Source: Clostridia bacterium | GTDB lineage: Bacteria > Bacillota > Clostridia > Christensenellales > CAG-138 | Assembly (NCBI GenBank): GCA_017448545.1 | Contig: JAFSLH010000001.1 | Coordinates: forward strand, 1-64,000 | Direction: 5' to 3' | DNA length: 64,000 nucleotides | Shown here: in pieces, positions 27,509 to 36,754 of the stretch | Position numbering within the stretch: the stretch's first letter is position 1 | How the letters are laid out: each line of letters starts with the position of its first letter | Notes under the pieces: model-generated | Told to the model about the DNA's origin: nothing | The model's database searches: none | Seen by the model: the letters and a program-made list of their open reading frames with translations, nothing else | Program-made: the position numbers and the translations under genes

Positions 27509-27537
27509 TTGCGCAAACCCGCATTTCGGAGTATACT
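27509..27537 (+). promoter_or_regulatory. Promoter of the TIR-LRR operon
   Basis: TTGCGC (27509-27514) and TATACT (27532-27537) with a 17-base spacer, 140 bases before the first TIR-like gene. The leader contains the palindrome at 27579-27599. Confidence 0.6.
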
Positions 27538-27578
27538 CAGACTTGAGGTTCTGTAACGTTTTTCCGCGAGACACGGTG

Positions 27579-27599
27579 CCTCCCCTGTGCAAGGGGAGG
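27579..27599. repeat. Short palindrome in the operon leader
   Basis: CCTCCCCT pairs with AGGGGAGG around GTGCA, followed by GGTAGGGTGGGGTTG. I recall similar sequences as scattered repeats in Clostridia genomes. It could also affect leader RNA folding. Confidence 0.5.
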
Positions 27600-27676
27600 G
27601 TAGGGTGGGGTTGTAAAGCAGGACGTGCAACCAAGAACGCAACAAGAACCGAAAAGGAATCACCCAGGGGGACGCC

Positions 27677-28510
27677 ATGGCCTATCGACCGGAGAAACGC
27701 TATCCGCCGTATGCGGGAACAGAGCCGTATCTGCATCTGTGCTTTTCGGACGCGGACGCAAAGCGCGTGCGCCCGCTGCTGCACCGCCTGTACCTGCGCG
27801 GTGTGCGCGTCTGGTACGCGTGCGGCGACGAAACGGATCGCACGGCGCGGCGGCAGCGCGAGGAGCGGATGCTCGGCGCGTCGCTGACCGTCCTGTTTCT
27901 GACCGACGCCTTCCGGCGCGATCGCCGGGCCAAGGGCGATATGCTCGTCTGCCAAAACGCCGGACGCCCGATCCTCTGCCTGAACACGGACGGGGGCGAC
28001 GGCGGCCTGTCGATCGGCCTGCACCCGAGCACGCCGGAAGCGGCGTTCTCCCGCCAAAGCCGTGCGGCGGACTGGGAAGCCGCGATTCTGCGCGCGGACG
28101 GGTTTACACAATCGCTGATCGGCGAACCGCAAAAGCCGCCTGTGGACGTCCTGCGCATCATCGCGTGGAGTATGACGGCGCTCGCGCTGCTGTTGGCGCT
28201 GGCCGGGGTGTGGTGGTGGACGCAAAGGAAGCCGACGCCGCCCCCGGAGCCGGTCGATACGGTCACGTTCGCCGATGAAACCGTGCGCGAAGCGGTGCGC
28301 GCAGCGCTCGGCGGCGGCGTACTGACGGAGGAACGGCTCTTGGAGGTGACGACGCTTTCGTTCCCGGACGCGCTGCCGGAGGACATGAGCGATTTGTCCC
28401 GCCTTCCGTCTCTGACGCGGATCGAACTGACGCAGTCTGCGGCTCTCTCGCTCGACGCGCACCCGGAACTGACCGCTTACACGCTGGTTTTGATCGGAGG
28501 CGTCGAATGA
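27677..28510 (+). CDS. TIR-like/TM protein with short LRR-like tail
   Basis: A 277-residue protein with the same plan as the next two genes. Residues 15-145 form a TIR-like domain (YLHLCFSDADAKRVRPLLHR, VWYACG, LTVLFLTDAF). Residues 160-182 are a transmembrane helix, then a Pro-rich linker (PTPPPEP) and about 80 residues resembling one or two leucine-rich repeats (LPEDMSDLSRLPSLTRIELT). At the position of the catalytic TIR Glu there is Asp (D88 by alignment with the next protein), so NADase activity is doubtful. It opens the five-gene operon and overlaps the next gene by four bases. Confidence 0.7.
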   Translation: MAYRPEKRYPPYAGTEPYLHLCFSDADAKRVRPLLHRLYLRGVRVWYACGDETDRTARRQREERMLGASLTVLFLTDAFRRDRRAKGDMLVCQNAGRPILCLNTDGGDGGLSIGLHPSTPEAAFSRQSRAADWEAAILRADGFTQSLIGEPQKPPVDVLRIIAWSMTALALLLALAGVWWWTQRKPTPPPEPVDTVTFADETVREAVRAALGGGVLTEERLLEVTTLSFPDALPEDMSDLSRLPSLTRIELTQSAALSLDAHPELTAYTLVLIGGVE

Positions 28511-29670
28511 GTGTGTTTTTCCAACCATACGAGGGCAAACGCCCCTACGTTTTTATCAGCTATTCGCACCGCAATTCGGAAGCGGTGCTGGAGATTATCA
28601 CGCGGCTGAACAACCGCCTGCGCCTGTGGTACGACGAGGGCATTCAGGCCGGCAGCGACTGGCCGATGAATATTCAGACGCACATGGCGCACTGCGGCGC
28701 GGTACTGTTCTTCCTGTCCGCGACGGCGCTTGCATCTTTGAACTGCCTGAGCGAGATTCAGACCGCCGTATCGCTCGGCCGTCCCGTGCTGTATCTGCGG
28801 CTGGACGACGCCGAGCCGGACGAAACGTGGCAGGCGCTGCTGTCCCAATGCACGGAAATCAACGCCCCTAAGAGCGTTTCCGCGCGTCAGCAGGCCGTGC
28901 TGAACCATCCGAAGCTCGGCCGTCGCTTCTTTCGAAAGTGGACGGATTCGATCCCGTGGCGCGTGATCGGCTTCGTGGCAGCCCTGCTGCTGCTCGGCAC
29001 GGCGATCGCCGGGATGGGCCTGCTGCTTTCGGGACGGTTCGATCCGCCGGCCGCACCGGACCCGACGCCGACCGTTCGTCCGACGCCGATCATCACGCCG
29101 ACGCCTGCCGCAACGCCGCATCCCACGCCGACGGTCGACCCGAACGTCTTCCCGGTTTCGTTCCCGGATACGCAGCAGGAGAACGCCGTGCGCGATCGGT
29201 TGAACAAGTACGACGGCAACGTGCTGCGCACCGAGCTGTCCAGCGTGACGGAGCTGTATTTCTGCGGCAATATGTACTTGAACGACCTTGGCGTCGTCTC
29301 GTATACGGACGGAGCGTTCAAGGTCGGCAAGAGCAAGGTCATCCGCGGCGAGGTGCAGAACCTGTCCGTGATCGGCATGATGGGCTATCTGCGCCGCCTT
29401 GCGCTCGTCTATCAGCCCGTGACGGACCTTTCGCCGCTGAACGGCCTTGTGCTGCTCGAAGAACTCGATCTCTCGGGCGACGAGCTGACGGACCTTGCCG
29501 CACTGTACAACCTGCCGAGTTTGACCGTTCTGCATCTTGACCATTCCGCCGTGCGCAATCTCCGGTCGCTTTCGGCGCTGCCGTCCGTGCAGACCGTGAC
29601 CGTGACCGCTGACATGCTGCCGCTGACGGTTCCGGCGGAGCATTCCTACGACCTGATCCTGATCCCGTAA
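28507..29670 (+). CDS. TIR-TM-LRR protein with intact TIR catalytic motif
   Basis: A 387-residue protein. Residues 12-130 are a TIR domain: RPYVFISYSHRNSEAV, LRLWYDEGIQAGSDW and FFLSATALASLNCLSEIQTA, where E83 is at the NADase catalytic position. A basic stretch (GRRFFRKW, 138-145) precedes a transmembrane helix (150-174), so the TIR should be cytosolic and the rest outside. A Pro/Thr-rich linker (about 178-207) leads to a leucine-rich repeat region (LRRLALVYQPVTDLSPLNGL and following). TIR enzymes make NAD-derived signals or deplete NAD in bacterial immunity. Membrane-spanning TIR with an outer LRR is an unusual arrangement. Confidence 0.8.
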   Translation: MSVFFQPYEGKRPYVFISYSHRNSEAVLEIITRLNNRLRLWYDEGIQAGSDWPMNIQTHMAHCGAVLFFLSATALASLNCLSEIQTAVSLGRPVLYLRLDDAEPDETWQALLSQCTEINAPKSVSARQQAVLNHPKLGRRFFRKWTDSIPWRVIGFVAALLLLGTAIAGMGLLLSGRFDPPAAPDPTPTVRPTPIITPTPAATPHPTPTVDPNVFPVSFPDTQQENAVRDRLNKYDGNVLRTELSSVTELYFCGNMYLNDLGVVSYTDGAFKVGKSKVIRGEVQNLSVIGMMGYLRRLALVYQPVTDLSPLNGLVLLEELDLSGDELTDLAALYNLPSLTVLHLDHSAVRNLRSLSALPSVQTVTVTADMLPLTVPAEHSYDLILIP

Positions 29671-29691
29671 CGCTCAGAAAGGAGAAACGAT

Positions 29692-32600
29692 ATGGGCCTG
29701 TTCCAACGCAACGTGTATTCGCTGTACCACGCGCAGGACGAAGCGACGGTTCTGCCGATCCTTGCCGCGCTGCGCCGCGCCGGGCTTTCGGTGCGCGACC
29801 GCGCAAAAGCACCGAAGAAGGGGGACGCGGTGCTGCTGTTCCTGTCCGCCTCGGTGACCGCCGAAGCGCAGGAGACGGACGCATTTCTGCAGCTCGACGG
29901 CAGGGGCTTCGAGACCGTGCCGGTCAATCTGGACGGCTGCCGCCCGCCGCAGGAGATCGCCAACGCGCTGATCGCGCAGCACACGATTCTGGCGGAGCGG
30001 TACGGCGCGGACGAGCTGGCCGATAAGATCAAAACCGCGCTGAAAAAGCCGAACCCGCTGCCGTGGATCCTGATCGCGGCGGGCGCGGTCGTGCTGCTGA
30101 CGCTCGGCGGGATTCTGCTCGCGCGTACGCTGAAACCCGCCGCAAGCATCGCCTCTGAACCGGAACCGACGCCGATCCCGACCGCAGCGCCCGCAGACCC
30201 GGCGGAGTTCGGCATCACGGAAGCGGACCTCCGGAAGATTTACGAAGTCGTGATCGTCGGGGATCGGATCGAGTTTCTGCCGAACGACCGGATCACCTTG
30301 CCGGATGGCGCGGCGATGGCGGGCTGCGAGTGCATTTCGTACAATTACCGCGACGAAAACGGCGTGCACTGGGTCGACAGCGAGACCGGCGAGGAATACC
30401 CCGTCGCGCATTACGACAGTCTGGCGATCCTGACGATGCTGCCGAACCTGAAGCTGCTGACGATCGCGAACGTCGACGCGGAGCTTCCCGACCTGTCGGG
30501 CCTCGAAAATCTGGACTATATCGACATCCACGACGGAACGATCACAAATCTGGAGGGCGTGCGGAATACGACGATCCGGGCGTTCCGGTATACGGGCAAC
30601 GAAGTGCGCGATTTTACGCCGCTGAACGATTGCGAAAATCTGCAGAATCTGAGCCTTTGCCTCTACGATCCGGATACGGAAACGTACCGCGGCCTGCAGC
30701 CGAAGGGGATCGAATACCTGAACCTCGATGGCAACCGGGACGGCGCGATTCTCACGTTGGACGATCTTAAGGTCTGTACCGAACTCCGTGAGGTGACGAT
30801 CTGGAATCTGGCGGTCGAAGACCTGAGTTTTTTGCAGAACGCGTCGAACCTCAGCAGCGTTGAGCTGGACAATCTGCGCCGGCTGCGCAGTCTGACGGGA
30901 CTGGAAAACAAGGATGCGCTGGCAACCATCCGGGTGAACGAGTGCCCGATGCTGACCGATATTTCCGCGCTTTCCTCCTGCATCCGGCTTCGGGACTGCG
31001 ATCTCGAAAGCATTCCGATCACGGACCTCAGCGGCCTTCGCGGCGCGACGCAGCTGACGACGCTTTCTCTTTGGGGCTGCGAACGGCTGCGGTCGCTGGA
31101 CGGCCTGCAGGATCATACGAATCTATACAGCATCATGGGCGGTTCCCTGCACGAACTGCGGGACATTTCCGCGCTGCGCGGATGCGACGGACTGCAGAAG
31201 ATTCTGCTGCATGAATCGTTTGAGCTATCGGATATCAGCGTTGTGACGGAGTTAATGAGCCTGCACGATTTGCAGATTTACGGATCGCGGCTTACAAACT
31301 GCCTGTTTTTGCGGGACATTCAGAACAAGGACAATTTCTCGTTCGGCGTCGCGCAGCTTCAAAACTGGGAAGGCCTTGACGCGATCCAAAAGTATTCCTA
31401 TCTGAACATCACGAACCGGGACTGCAGCGCCATGCAGTATCTGACCGACGCGACGGTCGAAACGCTGGAATGGTATTTCCGCGCCAACACGAACGACTGG
31501 CGCACCGAGCCGGTTGACTGGTCGCTGCTGCCGAAGGTCACCGGGACGCTGAAACTGCACGGCGTGCCGTCGCTGGAGGGATTGCCCGCGCTGGACGTGA
31601 ACAATGTCGAACTGTCGGAGTGCCCCCATCTGACCTCTTTGGAGGGGCTGCAGAATCTGAACGGCTTCGGGGACTATCAGGGGCATTTATCGCTGTACGA
31701 TTGCGCCAAGCTGACCGACTGGTCCGCGCTCGACGGCATGAACCTGACGGAGCTTTCGATCGAGGGCCTGTTCACCGTTCCGTCGTTTGCGTCGGTCAAC
31801 GCGAGAATCATTTCTCTGACGTCGATCTTCGACCTAAAGGACCTGCATTGCTTCGACGGCATCGAGCCGGATCGGGCGTATGTGATCCGGCTCGAGGATC
31901 TCGACGATGTGACCGATCTGAAACCGCTGTATGCGATCCGAAACGGCCTGAAGCTTACGGTGCCGGGCCATCTCGGGCAGCAGGCGCGGGAGCTGTGCAA
32001 CGCCGGCAATTTCCAGATGTACGACGTGACCTATCCGAACGGATACTGGCGTCCGGTGATGCCGACGGTCGTCATCAACTCGCTGGACGAGCTGCAGACG
32101 CTGCCGGAAGGACTGCTGAAGCGCGTCGAACGGCTGTGCATCTGCGGCGACAGCGTCTGCGGCGACGAGTACTGGGTGGATGCGGACCGGAGCACGAACC
32201 CGCCGACGCTGTCTCTGGAGCGTTACGGCGAGGAGCCGATTCCGTTGGAGCAGGGAACGGTGCTGACCGATCTCGAACTGCTGAAGCCATTGACGGGACT
32301 GAAAGAACTCAAACTCTATGCGCAGCCGCTGACCTCGCTGGAGGGAATCCAGTACCTTTCTTCGCTGGAACTGCTGCACGTGGAATACTGTTACGACCTC
32401 ACGGACGCGTCCGCCGCGTTCACGCTGCAGAATCTAAAGCGGCTGTTGATCGGGAGCACCGCGGTCGAGTCGATCGAGGGCGTGGAAAACCTGCATCGGC
32501 TCGAGCATCTGAACGTAAGCGGCAACCCGATCGCGGACCTGACGCCGATCGGCGGGCTGTCGGACGACGTTGAGGTCTGGTTCAACCTGCCGCGCATGAC

Positions 32601-33333
32601 GGTGGACGATCTCCTTGCGCTGCCGGACGCGATTGCTTCCCGGATTACGGACCTGTGGATCGCCGGAGACGTCGTATACCACCGGAGCGAGGAGTGGACG
32701 CGCGAGGACTGGGACGGCAGGCGGACGACATGGGCGCTTGTGCGGTTTGACGACAACAGCGAAACGCCGATCACGACGGGTTCGCTGACAAGTTTGGACG
32801 CGCTGCAGCGCTTCACGGCTCTGGAAACGCTGTCGCTGAGTTTGCAGCCGATCGAAACGCTGGACGGGATCGAGCAATTCCCGAACCTTAGTCAGGTGAT
32901 CTTTGAGTACTGCGAAGCGCTGACCGACGCTTCGGCGCTTGCAAAATGTCAGAAGCTGCGCGATATTACGCTGCGGGATTGCCCGCAGATCGCCGATTCG
33001 TCGTTTTTGTCGCAGATTCCGCCCGTGCCGGAGGACTGGGGCCTGCTGCGGATCGCGATCGACCGAACGGACTGGATCGAATCGACGGCCGGCGTGCCGA
33101 TCGGGATTCTGGATATGTACGACTGCGACATGACGAATGACGACCTTTGGCGCATCGTCATTCTGCACAAGCAGGTGAAGGAACTGGATGTGCAATGGAA
33201 TCCGTGGCTGACGGATTTGTCGCCGGTGCTTTCGCTCGAATCCCTGCAGCGTCTGCGCGTTTCCGTCAACATGCAGGAAGCGATCGATTCGCTCGGCAGC
33301 GATCGCGGTTTTGAACTCATTATCGAAGGATGA
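29692..33333 (+). CDS. Large TM-LRR protein with degenerate TIR-like head
   Basis: A 1213-residue protein. Residues 1-115 keep TIR-like strands (RNVYSLYHAQDEATVLPILA, DAVLLFLSASVTAEA) but have no Glu at the catalytic position. A transmembrane helix spans 123-145 (LPWILIAAGAVVLLTLGGIL), followed by a Pro/Thr linker (EPEPTPIPTAAP). The remaining 1000 residues are mostly internalin-like leucine-rich repeats (ITDLSGLRGATQLTTLSLWG and many more), interrupted by less regular blocks. AGAAAGGAG precedes the ATG. Its long ectodomain is the likely ligand-sensing partner of the active TIR protein; that is inference. Confidence 0.75.
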   Translation: MGLFQRNVYSLYHAQDEATVLPILAALRRAGLSVRDRAKAPKKGDAVLLFLSASVTAEAQETDAFLQLDGRGFETVPVNLDGCRPPQEIANALIAQHTILAERYGADELADKIKTALKKPNPLPWILIAAGAVVLLTLGGILLARTLKPAASIASEPEPTPIPTAAPADPAEFGITEADLRKIYEVVIVGDRIEFLPNDRITLPDGAAMAGCECISYNYRDENGVHWVDSETGEEYPVAHYDSLAILTMLPNLKLLTIANVDAELPDLSGLENLDYIDIHDGTITNLEGVRNTTIRAFRYTGNEVRDFTPLNDCENLQNLSLCLYDPDTETYRGLQPKGIEYLNLDGNRDGAILTLDDLKVCTELREVTIWNLAVEDLSFLQNASNLSSVELDNLRRLRSLTGLENKDALATIRVNECPMLTDISALSSCIRLRDCDLESIPITDLSGLRGATQLTTLSLWGCERLRSLDGLQDHTNLYSIMGGSLHELRDISALRGCDGLQKILLHESFELSDISVVTELMSLHDLQIYGSRLTNCLFLRDIQNKDNFSFGVAQLQNWEGLDAIQKYSYLNITNRDCSAMQYLTDATVETLEWYFRANTNDWRTEPVDWSLLPKVTGTLKLHGVPSLEGLPALDVNNVELSECPHLTSLEGLQNLNGFGDYQGHLSLYDCAKLTDWSALDGMNLTELSIEGLFTVPSFASVNARIISLTSIFDLKDLHCFDGIEPDRAYVIRLEDLDDVTDLKPLYAIRNGLKLTVPGHLGQQARELCNAGNFQMYDVTYPNGYWRPVMPTVVINSLDELQTLPEGLLKRVERLCICGDSVCGDEYWVDADRSTNPPTLSLERYGEEPIPLEQGTVLTDLELLKPLTGLKELKLYAQPLTSLEGIQYLSSLELLHVEYCYDLTDASAAFTLQNLKRLLIGSTAVESIEGVENLHRLEHLNVSGNPIADLTPIGGLSDDVEVWFNLPRMTVDDLLALPDAIASRITDLWIAGDVVYHRSEEWTREDWDGRRTTWALVRFDDNSETPITTGSLTSLDALQRFTALETLSLSLQPIETLDGIEQFPNLSQVIFEYCEALTDASALAKCQKLRDITLRDCPQIADSSFLSQIPPVPEDWGLLRIAIDRTDWIESTAGVPIGILDMYDCDMTNDDLWRIVILHKQVKELDVQWNPWLTDLSPVLSLESLQRLRVSVNMQEAIDSLGSDRGFELIIEG

Positions 33334-33344
33334 AAGGAGCAGAC

Positions 33345-35072
33345 ATGAGCAATCTGAGTCAATTTGTCGATCGCTTTTTTGCGGAACTCGCGCTCACCGA
33401 GGATGTGCAGAACGGGCACAACTACAAAGCGTTCCTGGCCGGCACGGTGCGCAAGTTTCTGGAACAGGAGACGCCGGACAATGCGTTTGCCGTCTACCGC
33501 GCGTTTTTCGACACCTATCGGATCACGCTGCCCGGCAAGGACGATCCGTTCGTCGACCTCGTCGACATCCTGCGCAGCTATGAGGAGACGGCCGCAACGC
33601 TGATCGACAAGCAGCGCGATCATTTTGTCCACTCGGTCAACGTATTTTTGACGGGCCTTTCGATCTATACGCGGATTCCCGGCTATCGGAACGCATTCGA
33701 AAAGGCGATTCCCGAAGCGCCGTACCGGATCGGCTACCAAACCCCGCACGAGGAGTTTTTCTTCCGCTGGGGCGTTGCGTCGCTGTTCCACGACGTCGGC
33801 TATCCGGTCGAGATCGTTGGCCATCAGATCAACCGGTTCATTCGCATGGTCACGGACGCCGACGGCGACGAAGTGCGCGTCAGGGCACAGATCCGGTACG
33901 AGAATTTCTCCGAACTGAACCATATCTGTGAGGTTGTGCCGAAGCGGTCGTTCACAAAATCGTTTTACGACGCCTATGAAAGCTGTTCCTACGTCGATCT
34001 TCTCACGCCGAACGATCTCCTCGCGCACCGCATCCACATGACGCTCGGCACCGATCTCGAAGAAACGAAAGCGGCGATCAACCGGTTCGTGGACGATATG
34101 GCTAAGTCCGGGTTCATCGATCACGGCTATTACAGCGCGATGATCATCCTGAAGTGGTACGGCTACGCGATCCAGACGAGCGGCGACCGACCGGAGCGGT
34201 TCTACTGGCCGGTTGTGGACAGCGCGACCGCGATTCTGCTGCACAACTGGTACCGGAACGCGCTGCAGCGTCCGCCGTTCTCGCTCGGCGCGATGCGGCC
34301 CGACGCGAACCCGATTGCGTACCTTCTGATCCTGTGCGACGAGCTGCAGGAATGGAACCGCGAAGCGCGCGGCATTATCACCAAGACGTTCACGCTTGCG
34401 GATACGGTGCATCTGGCGCTCGACGACGGGTACCTTTCCGCGACGTTCGTGACGAAGCACGGAAAACTCCCGGCCGATTTCTGCGCGGAAAAGAAGGCGC
34501 TGCTGCATCGGCTGCTTGACCTTGACACCGTGTTCCCGCAGGGATTCGACGTGGACAACGAATCGCTCGACAGTCTCACGGTGTTCAAACCAAAGCTGGC
34601 CGAGCTGTCGGCGCGCCCGCTGCTGAAGGATCTGGAGCTGCTCGCAATCGCGATCCATGCGCGGTACAACGAGAAGCAGCTCGAGGAGCACCCCGAACGG
34701 CCGCTGCGGTACCCGGACTTCTCCGCACTGCCGGACGACCTGAAATACAGCAACCTCCGGCAGGCCCAGGACATCTGCGACCGGCTCGAACGCGCGGGCT
34801 ACCGGCTCGCGCCGAAGGGCGGCAAGGGAGCGGTGGACTCGTTCCCGGACGATCTGGTGGAGATCATGGCGGAATGGGAGCATGAGGCGTGGATGCAGGA
34901 ACGGCTGCAGCACGGATGGACGCTCGGCAAGCGCAACCCGGAACAGAAGACGTCGCCGTACCTGATCCCGTATGCGATGCTCGACGAGGAAATCAAGGAG
35001 TATGACCGTGACGCAATCCGGAACATCCCGGCGCTTGCGGATCGGATCGGAATGGCAGTCTATGAACGATAA
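33345..35072 (+). CDS. HD-like protein with C-terminal RyR domain
   Basis: A 575-residue cytosolic protein. An HD-type metal site is suggested by DHFVHSVNVFLTG, then SLFHDVGYPVEIVGHQINRF. The last 70 residues (MAEWEHEAWMQERLQHGWTL, then GKRNPEQKTSPYLIPYAMLD) match the RyR domain, named from ryanodine receptors. In bacteria that domain has been proposed as a ligand sensor in nucleotide-based conflict systems. The ATG at 33345 has AAAGGAG upstream. It overlaps the next gene by 11 bases. HD phosphohydrolase activity on a signal nucleotide is one possibility. Confidence 0.7.
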   Translation: MSNLSQFVDRFFAELALTEDVQNGHNYKAFLAGTVRKFLEQETPDNAFAVYRAFFDTYRITLPGKDDPFVDLVDILRSYEETAATLIDKQRDHFVHSVNVFLTGLSIYTRIPGYRNAFEKAIPEAPYRIGYQTPHEEFFFRWGVASLFHDVGYPVEIVGHQINRFIRMVTDADGDEVRVRAQIRYENFSELNHICEVVPKRSFTKSFYDAYESCSYVDLLTPNDLLAHRIHMTLGTDLEETKAAINRFVDDMAKSGFIDHGYYSAMIILKWYGYAIQTSGDRPERFYWPVVDSATAILLHNWYRNALQRPPFSLGAMRPDANPIAYLLILCDELQEWNREARGIITKTFTLADTVHLALDDGYLSATFVTKHGKLPADFCAEKKALLHRLLDLDTVFPQGFDVDNESLDSLTVFKPKLAELSARPLLKDLELLAIAIHARYNEKQLEEHPERPLRYPDFSALPDDLKYSNLRQAQDICDRLERAGYRLAPKGGKGAVDSFPDDLVEIMAEWEHEAWMQERLQHGWTLGKRNPEQKTSPYLIPYAMLDEEIKEYDRDAIRNIPALADRIGMAVYER

Positions 35073-36642
35073 AACGATACCGATCGTCCTCGGCGTATCG
35101 GGCCATCTGACGATACGGGAGGAGGATCGCGAACCGCTGAAACATGCGGTTGCAAAGGTCATCGCAACGCTTCGCGCGCGCTGTCCGGCAACGGATCTCG
35201 TCATGCTGAACAGCCTTGCGGCGGGCGCCGACCTGCTCTGCGCGGACGTGGCGCAGTCCATGGACGTGCCGCTGATCGCGGCGCTGCCGCTTTCCCGCGC
35301 GGACTTCGAAACGGATTTTGACGAAGCAACGCTGGCACGGTTCCGCATGCATTGCGACAACGCGATCGACTGCTATACGGTCCCGGCGATCGAGCCGCTG
35401 CCCGAAACGCCTTCGCGCGATTTCGCCTATCGGCAGGCCGGGATCCATGTGGCGACGTTTGCGCACGTCCTGATCGCTTTGTGGGACGGGGAAGACCCGA
35501 CGCCGCACGGCTGCGGAACGAGTTCCGCGGTCGATTTCGCGCTGCACGGCTCCTATCGTCCGGCGATCGGCGCTGCAATCGACGCGTCCCAGGCGGTTTA
35601 TCACATCTACACGCCGCGCGGCGACCGCGCGGACGCACCGGCGGGCACGACGCGCTTTCTCGGCGACGAACAGCGGTTCGACGAACTGCTGGCCCGCACC
35701 GATGAGTTCAACCGGCTTGCGCGGCAGACGGAACCTGCGGCGTATCCGATTCTGGAGACCGACGGGTCGGACGCAACGCTCGAACGAATCAAGACCGTTC
35801 ATGCCGTGGCCGAAACGCTGAGCAACGCGAACGGCGAGCGGTATCGCCGGATTCTCGCCCTGCTCGCGGCAATGAGCACGGCCGTCACGATTGCGTTCTT
35901 GCTGTATGACGAAGTCGAGCTGCACTGGATGATTCTGGTCTGCGGAATCGTACTGCTCGGCGCGTTTCTGCTGTCAAGGCTCGCGGCGCGGCTTGCTTGC
36001 CACCGCCGCTACATCGAATACCGGATGCTGGAGGAGAGTTTGCGCGTGCAGGCGTATCTCCGGTATGCCGGCAGCACCGTCCAGCCCGCGGCGCTGCTGT
36101 CCTGGACGCAGAAGGAGGAAGCCGGTTGGGTCGCGGCCGCATTGGCTGCGCTCGGCCTTGCGGGCCCGGCAAAGGAATCGCATTCGATCCGGGACTGCTG
36201 GATCGAGGGGCAGCGGCGCTACCATGCGGCGGCGGGGAAGAAGGCCCAAAAGCGGCAGCGCACGAGCGAGCGGATCGTTCGGACGGCGCTGTGGATCAGC
36301 GTCACGGTGTATCTCGTTTCACTGCTGTTCGAGGTCGTCAACGGCCTGTTCCGGCTGCTGCCGACGGTCGACGCCGAGCTGTATCGGACGACGATCAAAA
36401 TCCTGCTCGGCAGCGTGTCCGCCGCAACGCTGTTCGTCTCCAACTATTACGGCAAGCTCTCGCTTTCGCGCAAGGTGGGCGACCACAGCAAGATGGAGCG
36501 ATTCTTTGCCGAGATGACGCGGCGGCTCGCGGAGCAGGGGCAGACGGATGAGCTGCTCGCGCATACGGCGCATGAGGAACTGATCGAAAACGGCAACTGG
36601 TGCTCCTATCAGCGCGACAATACGCCGGACTTCAACCTGTAA
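35062..36642 (+). CDS. SLOG domain protein with SLATT-like membrane segments
   Basis: A 526-residue protein. The N-terminus (IPIVLGVSGHLTI, LNSLAAGADLLCADVA, PLIAALPLSR) is a SLOG/LSDAT-type Rossmann domain, a family implicated in binding nucleotide-derived ligands. Two transmembrane hairpins follow, at about 264-282/288-308 and 405-428/442-462, with amphipathic flanks (RRYIEYRMLEESLRVQAYLR). This layout fits SLATT effector domains thought to form pores. With TIR proteins upstream it resembles Thoeris logic, in which a SLOG protein senses a TIR product. The start at 35062 overlaps the RyR gene end. Confidence 0.72.
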   Translation: MNDKTIPIVLGVSGHLTIREEDREPLKHAVAKVIATLRARCPATDLVMLNSLAAGADLLCADVAQSMDVPLIAALPLSRADFETDFDEATLARFRMHCDNAIDCYTVPAIEPLPETPSRDFAYRQAGIHVATFAHVLIALWDGEDPTPHGCGTSSAVDFALHGSYRPAIGAAIDASQAVYHIYTPRGDRADAPAGTTRFLGDEQRFDELLARTDEFNRLARQTEPAAYPILETDGSDATLERIKTVHAVAETLSNANGERYRRILALLAAMSTAVTIAFLLYDEVELHWMILVCGIVLLGAFLLSRLAARLACHRRYIEYRMLEESLRVQAYLRYAGSTVQPAALLSWTQKEEAGWVAAALAALGLAGPAKESHSIRDCWIEGQRRYHAAAGKKAQKRQRTSERIVRTALWISVTVYLVSLLFEVVNGLFRLLPTVDAELYRTTIKILLGSVSAATLFVSNYYGKLSLSRKVGDHSKMERFFAEMTRRLAEQGQTDELLAHTAHEELIENGNWCSYQRDNTPDFNL

Positions 36643-36653
36643 TCCGCGTCAAA

Positions 36654-36675
36654 GAAGGAGGGCCTTCCGCTTTTT
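36654..36675 (+). terminator. Weak terminator after the TIR-LRR operon
   Basis: GAAGG/CCTTC hairpin with AGGG loop, then CGCTTTTT, 12 bases after the last stop. A larger GC-rich inverted stretch follows to about 36740. Confidence 0.35.
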
Positions 36676-36754
36676 CGCGCCCAAAAACGAAAACAGGCGC
36701 CCGCGGGCGGCCTTCCGATCGGCCGCGCCGCGAGATAGGCGCCGTGTCCTGTAC

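Noticed and set aside
27579..27599. Riboswitch in the leader of the TIR-LRR operon
   Set aside because: Only one short palindrome is visible and no known aptamer core can be recognised.
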